A stretch of 64,000 nt of DNA from Chryseomicrobium excrementi (GCF_002798305.1 NZ_PCGR01000002.1:482034-546033); one strand, 5' to 3'; counted from the stretch's first letter, positions 44,801 through 52,341 are shown. Numbers and translations: made by a program. The notes: generated by a model not told the origin, from the sequence alone.

Positions 44801-45093
44801 CAAAAGCAGGAGTGTTCAAAGGAAACCCTGATGGCACTTTCAATCCAGCTGGGAAATTGACACGTGCCGAGATGGCGACACTCCTCAGCACCGCCTATGA
44901 TTTGACGGCTAAGAAACCTGCGCATTTCAGTGATGTGAAAGCCACTCACTGGGCGAATCAATCGATCGCTGCTATGTATGAGAACAACCTGACAGTGGGC
45001 TACCCAGACGGGACCTACCGTCCAAGCAACCCGACGACACGCGCAGAGTTCTCTATGTTCTTAGCAAAAGCTTTAAATAAAGAATTTCGTTAA
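41884..45093 (+). CDS. Large Ig-repeat surface protein with C-terminal SLH domains
   Basis: 1069 aa. Signal peptide (1-25, IIPIQHVSA). Four ~115-residue repeats follow (starting near LAVDKKQVTTGEVVY, INVDKNDVELGDTVN, ISINKSYVTVGEKMN and ISLNKKDLEPGELVK), each with a Y-SP-T-...L-Y...FEG/FIG pattern. Then five ~77-residue bacterial Ig (Big_6-like) repeats with the boundary APxxPxVNxxTDQST...SGxAE. Three SLH modules end the protein (YEHLASSHWAYKQVMYL, FKDVASSHWANDYI, FSDVKATHWANQSI) with the TRAEAA/TRAEMA signatures. A long cell-wall-bound adhesin or spacer protein is likely. Own terminator downstream. Confidence 0.92.
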   Translation: MRMKIFKVVVAAFLLFTIIPIQHVSAIDEITKPTVEHLAVDKKQVTTGEVVYINLGVTSNSDYRYAILYYSSPITSKGITIRLTYNEQTQLFEGNFPVEEYVESGIYTPNMISLYNDRITTIYSHEYDGFELGSFEVKDTAGIEFIQSINVDKNDVELGDTVNIQVQTSSFEQVRYMNAYFISPVTNQMLTVPLYYNDETANFEGEIPITGIMENGVYTLDMMNTYEYGGNTTAFYSRYYNGLFDNGNFSVSGMDIENLVEDISINKSYVTVGEKMNFTVKLTNAVGINYLNLNYTSPRTGYSFNVDLYVNSETGLFEGSFTPSLNFEEGTYPLDFIAIYSSMGTSTALYEDIDEYRDGDFTFYREQNPPTFNSISLNKKDLEPGELVKVYVSADDDTLLSEAVVNFISPLTQTTMPIHLQYDEIQNQFIGEFYAENSAEIGNWIVDTIEIKDTNQNTTLVSKEDTDLNAGTFTIKDVIKPEIYSVNQITDQTTIISGTAEAKSIITASNQETEIGSIETDSSSEFYLPIEKQKAGTKITLTAEDAAGNVSETKEITVIDVTAPQAPSVNKVTDQSTIVTGTGEIATEISVKVASQEIGTVKAGVDGKFSVTIPKQLAGTELVVTARDASGNTSEATKTTVLDVTAPSVPIVNKITDQSTVVTGKAEASSKVEVRNNSVVIGQAKATSEGTFSITIPKQVGNTKLTVVAIDTASNSSLPVEVLVVDTLAPAKPTVNEVSDVSVSVSGQAEPNAKIEISKNNTILASGTASAQGSFTISIAKQLTGTSLGITAIDAAGNRSEMVTIQVVDKTVPTISEITAVTSSSTKLSGKTEAGATVTLSKGGDEIGSATANQSGAFTLTFAAQAPQTELSLVAWDAVGNVSPTIKVVVAAQKEYEHLASSHWAYKQVMYLADASIIGGYPDGTFQPNRQTTRAEAARMLASALNLEVVDTPSIFKDVASSHWANDYIVAAAKAGVFKGNPDGTFNPAGKLTRAEMATLLSTAYDLTAKKPAHFSDVKATHWANQSIAAMYENNLTVGYPDGTYRPSNPTTRAEFSMFLAKALNKEFR

Positions 45094-45099
45094 TCTAAA

Positions 45100-45138
45100 A
45101 CGAGTAGAGGATAAAAGCTGCCCTCTACTCGTTTTTTA
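45100..45138 (+). terminator. Terminator of the Ig/SLH protein gene
   Basis: 11-bp stem ACGAGTAGAGG / CCTCTACTCGT with a 12-base loop and six T residues. Confidence 0.93.
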
Positions 45139-45154
45139 ATTCAGATGTTAACTA

Positions 45155-45222
45155 TGCACCGTGACTTTCACTATATCCCAATAAATATCCAGGCGATCAT
45201 ATTTACCAAGGTCGTGTTCAGA
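45155..45222. repeat. Degenerate type-B repeat; remainder of gap to 45613
   Basis: CACTATATCCCAATAAATATCCAGGCGATC...ACCAAGGTCGTG matches the centre of the type-B family. The rest of this 520-base gap is AT-rich without a convincing gene; TGATAGAAT at 45520-45528 is a fair extended -10 for the following cluster. Confidence 0.5.
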
Positions 45223-45613
45223 AGCTCAAAGCCAAAGTAAAGACCCATCATTGCCATCTAATTGCCCAATATCGCCCCCCAAAATCGAAATAGAGTGAGT
45301 TGATCTTCTTTAATAATGTGTAGTTTTAACGTAAAGATCAAATAGTTAGCACAATCTATATTGAAGAGAGTTCATTTAATCCCTAATTAGATATCTAAAG
45401 ATAAGGAAGAGTGTTTTATACTACATATAAAAATCTCAATACTTGCCACAAGATCTCAAATTAATCTCGAAAGTTAACCACAAATTATATCAATTATTAG
45501 AAGAGATGTTTATTAATTGTGATAGAATCCCTTTAATTATTGATTGGCAAAATAGAAAATGAATGTAATAATTTGAAAAATGAGATAAATTATCTGACGG
45601 AGGTACTATATCA

Positions 45614-45955
45614 ATGTTTAAAGAGAGAATATTCATTAATCGAGAAGCATTAAAAAGAGTAGATAACATGTTGACAGTTGAAGACGTAAAATCCCTTTTA
45701 GTTGGAAATCCTTACAAAGTGATTGTTGCACTAGATGAAAATATTATAGTAGAGAATCAGCATCAGCTAAGTCTATTCATGGCACTTTTCACATTTGAAT
45801 TTGAAGAAGATGTAGTATTGTATGAAATCTCTGATAATAAAGGAAGTATTATTAATACAGATTTAGAAGCTTTAGCGAATAGATTTATTGAATACATAGA
45901 TATTGGAATTGTTGATAGATTTCCTCTGGCAATATATTTGAAAGAAGGTGCTTAG
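45614..45955 (+). CDS. Small acidic protein, unknown function
   Basis: 113 aa, ATG with GACGGAGG upstream. No signal peptide or membrane helix. Reads like a small alpha/beta domain (VKSLLVGNPYKVIVALDENIIVENQHQLSLFMALFTFEFEEDVVLYEISD). I do not recognise a family. It sits 4 bp before the PD-(D/E)XK-type nuclease gene, so they are probably translated together and could be partners. Confidence 0.7.
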   Translation: MFKERIFINREALKRVDNMLTVEDVKSLLVGNPYKVIVALDENIIVENQHQLSLFMALFTFEFEEDVVLYEISDNKGSIINTDLEALANRFIEYIDIGIVDRFPLAIYLKEGA

Positions 45956-45959
45956 ATAC

Positions 45960-47126
45960 ATGGGAAAATACAAGAGAGGAAGGAAAGAACTAATTCTATG
46001 CCGTAATCGTAAAATCCTTTTACAAAGAACACCAGAAGAAATTGTAAGACAGCACGTCTTAAACTTCTTACTAGATGAAATGAATGTTCCAGATGAATAT
46101 ATCTCGATAGAATATCCATTAAAAAAATTTGACTCCATTTCTAATATGAGAGCAGACATAGTGGTTTGGAAAGAGGATCAATGTAAAAATAAAATTCCAT
46201 TTCTCGTGATAGAACTTAAAGCAGGTCATATCACGTTGACAGATGAAGTCATTGAGCAAGTGAAAAAGTATAATTCGTTGTTAAAAGCTAAGTATTTGGG
46301 AGTCTCAAATGGAAAGACTACGGAGCTATATGAATGCACCAATGATGGATTGAAATTATTAGCTACTGATTTTTATAGTTATAAAGATTTAATAAATGGA
46401 GAAGTTAAATATAAGCAACTTTTAAAGATGCGAAGGCTTCCATATGAATTAATTTCTTACTATAAGTACGTAAATTTTTTAAAAAGTACGAGTTATCTTG
46501 GACAAAGTACAAAACCGGAATTACATATTTTAATTGCCGAATTACAAAATTATCTTTTGTGTGGAGAATTTATTCCAAGAGGGCGGTTCAATCATAAAAT
46601 AGTAGAAGACTTATCATATGGAACTTTTAATTCGGGAAATGCAAGTGGTGGAAATTATACTGGTTATTATCGAAGTTTACTAGTTAAGTCACCTCAAGGA
46701 AATCATACGATTTTCCGTATTGCTATTTTTGGCACTGCGGAATTGCAAAACGATCCTACATATGGGAATCGGAAAGGAAATACTTATTTAGTTGTAGCTG
46801 TTGAAAATGCGGGTATATCTACAAATGTTTTGCAACTAAATTTGGACAGTTTCCTGGTTGCTGACTCCAGAGGCTTTTCATTTGACATAATTCACAATGG
46901 GAGAAGAAACGGTTTCAAAAATGAGGATGTGATAGGAATAGTTAATCAAAAAGAACCTGAATTAATCTTTAAAGGTAAAGTGTTTTTAGGAACTCTTCCT
47001 ATAGGGAGATCGATTACAGTAGAAGAAGGATCTGATTTAATAGAAAGACTTCTAGCTTATTCAGCTTGTAGAGATAGTTTGAAAAAGGTTAGGAAATCTA
47101 AAAAAAGACTAAAAAAGTCTAATTAA
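45960..47126 (+). CDS. HsdR-N-type PD-(D/E)XK nuclease-like protein
   Basis: 388 aa from the ATG at 45960 (AGAAGG upstream, inside the end of the previous gene; GTG 45948 is possible). The N-terminal ~130 residues match the stand-alone type I restriction HsdR N-terminal domain: TPEEIVRQHVLNFLL, SNMRADIVVW (Asp66), PFLVIELKAGH (Glu85-x-Lys87) and YLGVSNGKTTELYE, i.e. a complete D...ExK nuclease site. The C-terminal ~250 residues (LLCGEFIPRGRFNHKIVEDLSYG, GNYTGYYRSLL) are unfamiliar and no helicase is present. Could be a DNA-cleaving defence effector or a lone nuclease; partner unknown. Confidence 0.82.
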   Translation: MGKYKRGRKELILCRNRKILLQRTPEEIVRQHVLNFLLDEMNVPDEYISIEYPLKKFDSISNMRADIVVWKEDQCKNKIPFLVIELKAGHITLTDEVIEQVKKYNSLLKAKYLGVSNGKTTELYECTNDGLKLLATDFYSYKDLINGEVKYKQLLKMRRLPYELISYYKYVNFLKSTSYLGQSTKPELHILIAELQNYLLCGEFIPRGRFNHKIVEDLSYGTFNSGNASGGNYTGYYRSLLVKSPQGNHTIFRIAIFGTAELQNDPTYGNRKGNTYLVVAVENAGISTNVLQLNLDSFLVADSRGFSFDIIHNGRRNGFKNEDVIGIVNQKEPELIFKGKVFLGTLPIGRSITVEEGSDLIERLLAYSACRDSLKKVRKSKKRLKKSN

Positions 47127-47210
47127 AATATGGTACTAGACTTTAGTTGGTTTTAAAGAAGTATAATTCAAGGGTTTTACTATTCAGCCTAATAATCATA
47201 AATTGGGGGT

Positions 47211-47678
47211 TTGACGTTGATAAAACTTGATTTAGTCGAACAAGAGAATTTCTATAATAGCTTATTTATGCAAATTCAAAATTCTTTGAAAGAGAGAACA
47301 GAGTATCCTCTCTATTCTGACGATTGGCTTCAAATGGCACCGAGTGCACCTGGAATCTACTTCGTATTTCATTTAAATGAAATTGTCTATGTCGGCGAAA
47401 GCGCAAACTTGAAAAAAAGAATGAAGGATTTGAGGAATACATATAATCACACACTGCGTCGAAAATTAGGTAAGGCGCTATTCCAAAATCACGAACACTA
47501 TTCCATATCAAGTTCAGTGAAAAAATATCATCCATCTATTGAAGAGGCAATTACTAAATACGCCTTAGATAATTTGAAGGTCACTTATTTTGAATTGAAG
47601 ATTGGACGTAAGGAAATGGAAAGTGCCTTTATAAATGGACCAAAGCTTCCGATATACAACAGTCGTTCAGTGAGATAG
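47211..47678 (+). CDS. GIY-YIG nuclease-domain protein
   Basis: 155 aa, TTG start after GGGGG (TTG two codons later is equally possible). SAPGIYFVFHLNEIVYVGESANLKKRMKDL contains GIY (48-50), YVG (60-62) and the catalytic-type Arg near 70; a Glu and Asn follow in HPSIEEAITKYALDNL and YNSRSVR. Stand-alone GIY-YIG proteins of this kind occur in accessory regions and some restriction systems. Placed 84 bp after the PD-(D/E)XK gene, in the same direction. Confidence 0.85.
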   Translation: MTLIKLDLVEQENFYNSLFMQIQNSLKERTEYPLYSDDWLQMAPSAPGIYFVFHLNEIVYVGESANLKKRMKDLRNTYNHTLRRKLGKALFQNHEHYSISSSVKKYHPSIEEAITKYALDNLKVTYFELKIGRKEMESAFINGPKLPIYNSRSVR

Positions 47679-47788
47679 AATGAGTCTTTTCAAAATTAAT
47701 TGGAATTTCTAGCTTCACAGACTAAATTCAGTTAGTTTAGTCAAATGAAATGATATCATTGGGCTCTTAAGATACCGTATAATAAACC

Positions 47789-47870
47789 ATACTATACATT
47801 ATTACAATTCATTGATATCCAGGCGACCTTGATCTCTAAAGGTCGCCTTAGCTTCTTCATCTAATTGTGA
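47789..47870. repeat. Degenerate type-B repeat
   Basis: CACTATACATTATTACAATT-like start, then ATATCCAGGCGACCTTGATCTCTAAAGGTCGCCTTAGC: the inner hairpin AGGCGACCTT / AAGGTCGCCT is perfect and identical to that of the copy at 59705, but the outer arms are lost. It lies between convergent genes and could act as a terminator. Nothing else seen in 47679-47951. Confidence 0.6.
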
Positions 47871-47951
47871 TTTACACTAAACCTTCCATCTAACCATCTT
47901 CTAACACTCTAAGTCACTAAATCCGTCTCTCGATCTCCTCTAATTTTTAAT

Positions 47952-48737
47952 TCATAAGAGCTGTGTTGAAGACGTTGACTTTATTTTCTCAAGTAAATAA
48001 GGGATTTTTTCGCTGTATTTTTCTTTATTCGCTAGTCGTAAAGAATACTCTAACTTCCTCACATAATACATGGCTTCTTTTGGTAAATTTTCAACTGACA
48101 ACCCTGCTTTACTTAATACCATGTTCAATTCCACTTCCGATGAGTACAATTTTATGTCCTCTAAGGCTTTTCCTGTCCATTGATAAGCATGCACTCTAAA
48201 TACATAATCTTTATAAGTACCCACTATTACATTCCCATCATCATTCAAATATTCGTCATTCGGAATTGAATCAAATCTCGCACCTTTTTTATCTAGAAAT
48301 CGATACTGCGTCTCCTGTATGTAGTTGAGCTTTAATGGGGATGTTGAGTCACCACCCTTTATTTTTGCCAAAGCAAAAATAACTTCAATAGTAGAATTGA
48401 TAGCTTTGGCGACTCTAAGATCCCCAATACTAGGATTAGCCATATCTTCAAATTCCTCATCATAGGGATGACTATGATAACACGCAACAAAGTCACTAGT
48501 TACCACTAGTTTTCGAGCTTCTTTTACAATGTCATTAATATCTTCATCTGCCAAAACACTTGAATCGTTTTTATCAAGTACATTTGCTACCGGAAATGTA
48601 TACTCACCAATAGCCTCCTTACTTTGCTCACCAAAAATGAGTCCGAAACACTCCTTTTGTTTTCCTTGTTCTGGGTAGTGACTAATACAGTCTAATAGCA
48701 TCGTCGATAGTGTGTTATTAATGAACTCGATCTGCAT
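47952..48737 (-). CDS. JAMM/MPN-domain protein (JAB1-like metalloprotease)
   Basis: 261 aa, ATG with TTGGAGG 7 bases upstream. N-terminal JAB domain: Glu29 in QKECFGLIFGE, HSHP at 88-91 (His88, His90) and NPSIGDL with Ser103 and Asp106. These are the E, HxH, S and D residues of a JAMM zinc site, though the gap between HP and S is longer than usual. The C-terminal ~120 residues (YKDYVFRVHAYQWTGKAL) are not recognised. Family members cleave isopeptide bonds or peptide adducts; no ubiquitin-like, E1 or E2 gene is visible nearby, so the substrate is unknown. Confidence 0.83.
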   Translation of the reverse strand: MQIEFINNTLSTMLLDCISHYPEQGKQKECFGLIFGEQSKEAIGEYTFPVANVLDKNDSSVLADEDINDIVKEARKLVVTSDFVACYHSHPYDEEFEDMANPSIGDLRVAKAINSTIEVIFALAKIKGGDSTSPLKLNYIQETQYRFLDKKGARFDSIPNDEYLNDDGNVIVGTYKDYVFRVHAYQWTGKALEDIKLYSSEVELNMVLSKAGLSVENLPKEAMYYVRKLEYSLRLANKEKYSEKIPYLLEKIKSTSSTQLL

Positions 48738-48775
48738 TAAAAGACCTCCAATAGTTATGAGATGGGTAGTGAAAA

Positions 48776-48818
48776 TGGCACCTATGAATCACACAATACA
48801 CTACCATTCTAGAATTAT
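48776..48818. repeat. Partial type-B repeat
   Basis: GGCACCTATGAATCACACAATACACTACCATTCTA matches the left arm and following bases of the type-B family; the right arm is missing. Nothing else recognisable in 48738-48980. Confidence 0.5.
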
Positions 48819-48980
48819 CTAGCTGATTTTGATCTCTATAATATCTCTTCATATTGCTAAGCAATTGAAGTTAACTCCAAAAGTTTTGCTAATTCTCTAA
48901 AAACCACCAAAATCCGACCTTTTAAACAAATTCCTATTACCGCTAATTTTATACTTAAACAAAAATGATGAGGTGGTCCG

Positions 48981-49073
48981 GTGGATATCTTCTTTCTTCT
49001 CTTCACACTGGTTTTAATAGCACTATTGATTATCACAATTAAGTCTTTAATTAAGTATTTTACAATTCGCTAG
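48981..49073 (+). CDS. Putative 30-residue membrane peptide
   Basis: GTG start with GATGAGGTGG upstream; encodes VDIFFLLFTLVLIALLIITI then KSLIKYFTIR. Almost all of it is one membrane helix with a short basic tail, a shape common among small membrane proteins and toxin-like peptides of Bacillales. Support is only the ribosome binding site and the hydrophobic pattern. Function unknown. Confidence 0.45.
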   Translation: MDIFFLLFTLVLIALLIITIKSLIKYFTIR

Positions 49074-49360
49074 GCTATTTATAGCAACAAATTACTGGTT
49101 TACCGAATGAAAGAAAAACAAACAAACAAGAAGTAATTATCATACTCAGTCTTTATTAGTAGAACATGCGATGGCTCGATTTAGAGGGGGATTGAAACGG
49201 TACTCGTATCAAGAGTCAGAAAATAAAGTTGCTATACAAATTAGTTCGATAGGAAACAGTTTCTCGAATGCTATGGTTGTCGGTTTTAAACTGCTCCTCG
49301 CTATCAGTCTTCCCTTGATGATCTTGATTTCAAGTTTTGCAACGTTAAGGGGTTCTTTTA

Positions 49361-49537
49361 ATAAACAAACAAATCATCCAGTGGTTTTTTCTAGTGATAA
49401 TAATTGTAGCAACTGTAAAATTGATCTGGGTCTACACCGCAGACTATATTCCAGAAGTATTGATGGCAGAAGCCATTCCCGTGGCACTCGTAATCGGTCT
49501 CTGTTCCATTGCGTATGCTATTCTTTACAAAGAGTAG
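49361..49537 (+). pseudogene. Two-helix small membrane protein paralogue with ATA at the start position
   Basis: A 58-codon frame colinear with the gene at 52165: NKQIIQWFFLVIIIVATVKLIWVYTADY, VLMAEAIPVALVIGLCSIAYAILYKE. Length is identical, the stop is in the same place, and the upstream GTTAAGGGGTTCT box with the same spacing is kept, but the start codon is ATA instead of ATG. No other start is available before an upstream stop. Either the copy has lost its start or it uses a rare non-standard one. Confidence 0.65.
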
Positions 49538-49600
49538 CTGGAGTATTAAAAGCTTATAGCTATTCATCACTCCACTATGCGAAGGTTAGGAGCTACTAGT

Positions 49601-49990
49601 GTGAAAAAGCAACTTTCTGTTTTATTATTTCTTATCTTTAGCATAATGCTTTCCGGTTGCATGCCAGATAAAACATTGACCAAAGAGCAGCTTCAAGGTC
49701 TGAACGACCCGATTGCTGGTTTTCTTATGGAAGTGGATGACGAGTTTATCAATATCGACATTACAGAGCCATATGTTGAATACGCAGAAGCAAATGGTCT
49801 AGGATATGAAGATTTCGCGAAAGACGTGCGAATCAAACGGATAGGAACCTTCGAGATTGTGACTATTGATGGTCTGTCTCTTGATGTGGAGGATTTGGAA
49901 TGTGGAACCACGATTTACTTCGACTACAACTTTGAAGACTATGGCCCTGATACTATAGAAATCGAGAGAGAGAAACTGGTAGTCGAGTAA
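49601..49990 (+). CDS. Small lipoprotein, unknown function
   Basis: 129 aa from GTG 49601, chosen because TAGGAG lies 9 bases upstream and the product then starts VKKQLSVLLFLIFSIMLSGC, a complete lipoprotein signal with LSGC lipobox. The mature part is acidic (LMEVDDEFINIDITEPYVEYAEANG). Anchored to the outer face of the membrane by lipidated Cys. No known domain seen. A very long hairpin terminator follows. Confidence 0.82.
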   Translation: MKKQLSVLLFLIFSIMLSGCMPDKTLTKEQLQGLNDPIAGFLMEVDDEFINIDITEPYVEYAEANGLGYEDFAKDVRIKRIGTFEIVTIDGLSLDVEDLECGTTIYFDYNFEDYGPDTIEIEREKLVVE

Positions 49991-50018
49991 TCCGACTATC
50001 AGTTTCTCTCTTATTTTT
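49965..50018 (+). terminator. Long hairpin terminator of the small lipoprotein gene
   Basis: GAGAGAGAAACTGGTAGTCG and CGACTATCAGTTTCTCTC pair over about 18 bp with one G-T/T mismatch, and a TTATTTTT run follows. The stem includes the last codons of the gene. Confidence 0.88.
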
Positions 50019-50247
50019 AACTATAATAGTTGCAAACTGGAGCAGTAAATTTCTTTCGCAATTCGACTTCCTCTAAACTCGACCGAACCAACACACAAGT
50101 GGAAGGCCCCGAACTCCCATCTGGAACCTCAACAGAAGCAACAATCCCTAACCGCTCCAATTCCTTCGCAATCCCACCCGATCCACATGGATGCACATAC
50201 GAGACGGCACCAGACTTCAGCGCCTGATGCAACTCACTCAATGACAC
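50017..50247 (-). pseudogene. 3' fragment of an alpha-ribazole kinase (cblS) gene
   Basis: Encodes SGAVSYVHPCGSGGIAKELERLGIVASVEVP and PSTCVLVRSSLEEVELRKKFTAPV, matching the last ~75 residues of the complete protein at 61193-61846 at both DNA and protein level (about 85% by eye). The upstream two thirds are absent and the homology stops where a type-A palindrome begins. No ribosome binding site. A duplicated and truncated copy, not a functional gene. Confidence 0.85.
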
Positions 50248-50263
50248 GACTTCATAAAAAGAT

Positions 50264-50491
50264 GGTGCCTGTCACCGGAACAAATCAGAAAATACGCTAC
50301 AAATGTATAGAAATCCAATGATACCCTTGCTGTTGCAGGGGTCTTTGAGTATTTATGGTAAGAAGGTGCCTGTCACCGGAAAAAATCAGAATATACGCTA
50401 CAAATGTATAGAAATCCAATGATACCCTTGTTGTTGTAGGGGTATATGAGTATTTATAAATTGTGTATGAATTGTGTGGGTGACAGGCACC
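50264..50491. repeat. Tandem type-A palindromic repeats (one truncated, one full)
   Basis: A first copy starts with GGTGCCTGTCACC at 50264 and breaks off after about 100 bases; a second, full 127-bp copy runs from GGTGCCTGTCACC at 50365 to GGTGACAGGCACC at 50491. Internal sequences (ACGCTACAAATGTATAGAAA, the CCCTTG...GGGGT hairpin) are nearly identical between copies and to 35967-36093. Confidence 0.87.
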
Positions 50492-50504
50492 AAATAAAAT
50501 CCCC

Positions 50505-50536
50505 ACAAAAAAACCAGGAGTCCAAAAGACTCCTGA
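50505..50536 (-). terminator. Terminator of the minus-strand lipoprotein gene
   Basis: 8-bp perfect stem CAGGAGTC / GACTCCTG; on the minus strand it is followed by a run of seven T residues. 14 bases from the stop codon. Confidence 0.9.
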
Positions 50537-50549
50537 TTCCTATTGCACT

Positions 50550-51926
50550 TTAAGATCCACCATACTCCACATCCTGCGCTGGATGATAACTCCCCGTGCT
50601 TACATCAAACTGCAGTAGCGTTCCATCACTGTCGATCTTGTAAGTTCCGACAGCCATCTCGCCTTGACCCACCTCAATGATTAAGTAATCATCCGAATTC
50701 AAGTACATTTCGTAGGTATGTGTGGAAAAATCAATTCCTTCGTTATGAGAAATCAAATCTAGGACTTCTTGTTCTGTCATGGCGTTATGGCCTTTGCGGA
50801 TTGTGGGTTCACTTGACGTAGATTCGGATGCTTCTTCTTGAGAAGTATTTTCAGAGGGCGAAGCGCTCTGTTCGGCTTGCTCTTCCTCAGCCTCTTGTTG
50901 TGCAACTTGATTTAAAGCTTTCGGTTCTCTCATTTCTAGATTTCCTGGAAGCGCTAGGTAGTGGTAGTCATTATTAAACCAAATCGAGACGACCGCTTCT
51001 TTTCCAACTAGTTCTTTAGGAACTTCTAAAAGATAGAAGAGTTTTCTTTCATTCAGTGAAGGGATAGATGTGATCGACGTATCATCAAAGTCTGTCTCAT
51101 CTTCACCTAATAATGTGGAACTGCCCGTATATTCGTAGTAGCGTTCGTAGGTGACTTTCGCTGCTACGATGGTATCACTAGCAAGATCCGAAGATTTTAA
51201 GTTTTCCACCAGCATTTCAAGGATCAAGTACGTATTGTTTTCGGATTCAGGTGTGTAATACGTATGAAACCAGCTGGTATCGGGTGGGTAAAGACCGTCT
51301 GTGTAATAGATATCTTTTAAGGCGAGCTTTGCATATTGTGGGACTTCTAATTCATCACCGAGCGTGATGTTCTTTCGAGACGCCTCAAATTCCTTAAGGG
51401 AGAGGGTAGTTTCATATACTTCTTCGTTCATAGTTGCCTGAATGACGAGTTCATCTTCAGGTTGCAAAGTTGGGACGGACGCAATGTAGTGAACGATGGT
51501 GGATGTGAGTGGCTCGACAGATTTGTATTCACCGTCCTCAAATTGACTTCCGTTTCTTTTTTCCACCTGCACAAAAACAGGATATTCTTGTTCGTTCACC
51601 AAAAAGCGAATGTCTAGAAGTTCAGTGACTAGTTGTTTGTCTTGTTTGAGATTCTTTACCTCAACAACCAGATCGATAAAAGGCATTTCAGGATCCTCGG
51701 CTTCGAATATGGTTGAAAGAAACTGAGAGTTAGGTGCACTGACAACAGCTGTCTGCACAAGATTCTTCACTTCATAGGCGAGTTGTTGCGGAATCTCTTG
51801 CTCACTCGACCACTCAAAGTTCAACACTTCTGGTTCAGCCGCTTCTTCTACTGGAGCTGCTTCTTCTGAACACGCGGCTACTAAAAAGATTCCTAGTATC
51901 AACACTAGCTTCATCACATTCTTCAC
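50550..51926 (-). CDS. Large lipoprotein, unknown function
   Basis: 458 aa from GTG 51926, preceded by GAGGAGG. The signal VKNVMKLVLILGIFLVAAC has a clear lipobox (VAAC). An acidic Glu/Ala stretch follows. The middle has two or three beta-rich domains (VVEVKNLKQDKQLVTELLDIRFLVNEQEYPVFVQVEKR, YLILEMLVENLKSSD) that look like DUF4352/Ig-like folds; a Ser/Glu-rich linker (about 375-405) leads to a C-terminal ~60-residue domain with MTEQEVLDLISHNEGIDF. Extracellular, membrane-anchored. I cannot assign a function. Confidence 0.85.
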   Translation of the reverse strand: MKNVMKLVLILGIFLVAACSEEAAPVEEAAEPEVLNFEWSSEQEIPQQLAYEVKNLVQTAVVSAPNSQFLSTIFEAEDPEMPFIDLVVEVKNLKQDKQLVTELLDIRFLVNEQEYPVFVQVEKRNGSQFEDGEYKSVEPLTSTIVHYIASVPTLQPEDELVIQATMNEEVYETTLSLKEFEASRKNITLGDELEVPQYAKLALKDIYYTDGLYPPDTSWFHTYYTPESENNTYLILEMLVENLKSSDLASDTIVAAKVTYERYYEYTGSSTLLGEDETDFDDTSITSIPSLNERKLFYLLEVPKELVGKEAVVSIWFNNDYHYLALPGNLEMREPKALNQVAQQEAEEEQAEQSASPSENTSQEEASESTSSEPTIRKGHNAMTEQEVLDLISHNEGIDFSTHTYEMYLNSDDYLIIEVGQGEMAVGTYKIDSDGTLLQFDVSTGSYHPAQDVEYGGS

Positions 51927-51950
51927 AAAAGGGCCTCCTCTCAAATTCAT

Positions 51951-52164
51951 ATGTTCCTTTCATAATCGGTCATCTAGTAGGAAAATGCAACATGTTTTGA
52001 CACAATTAGTAAGTCGGCTTGGTATCGGGATTGCTCTGGTAGCGCAACAAGTGATGTAAAGTCCACTGGCAAGTACCGCTATAAAAATTATTTTTGAAAT
52101 TAAGCTAATAGTAATGAGTTATATGCTACTATTATTTACAAATATTAGTTAAGGGGTTCTCTAA
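51951..52164. other. Intergenic region between divergent lipoprotein and small-protein genes
   Basis: Must contain both promoters. GTAATGAGTTATATGCTACTATTAT near 52105-52130 contains TGCTACTAT, an extended -10-like box ahead of the small membrane protein gene. Nothing else recognised. Confidence 0.35.
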
Positions 52165-52341
52165 ATGAACAAACAAATTATTCAATGGATTTTGTTGGGG
52201 ATCGTATTAGTAGCAACCATCAGTCTCATCATTGTATACCTATCAGATTATGCTCCAGGATTTATGATGCCGAAAGCTTTGCCGCTTGCTGTAGTGGTTG
52301 GTCTATCGTCGATTGCTTTGGCAATTGCACATAAAGAATAG
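52165..52341 (+). CDS. Small two-helix membrane protein
   Basis: 58 aa: MNKQIIQWILLGIVLVATISLIIVYLSDY, then LPLAVVVGLSSIALAIAHKE. Two membrane helices joined by a short acidic loop. AAGGGG lies 8 bases before the ATG. It has a colinear paralogue at 49361-49537, which argues that the frame is real. Function unknown; small two-helix proteins of this kind often act as modulators of larger membrane complexes. Confidence 0.75.
   Translation: MNKQIIQWILLGIVLVATISLIIVYLSDYAPGFMMPKALPLAVVVGLSSIALAIAHKE

Noticed and set aside
49171-49599. 142-aa reading frame overlapping the small membrane protein paralogue
   Set aside because: No ribosome binding site, and its second half is the out-of-frame shadow of the conserved 58-codon frame at 49361; composition (Ser/Arg/Cys-rich) looks non-coding.
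35967-50491. Palindromic repeats as a possible CRISPR array
   Set aside because: Only two or three units, 127 bp long, scattered and without spacers; no cas gene in the window.
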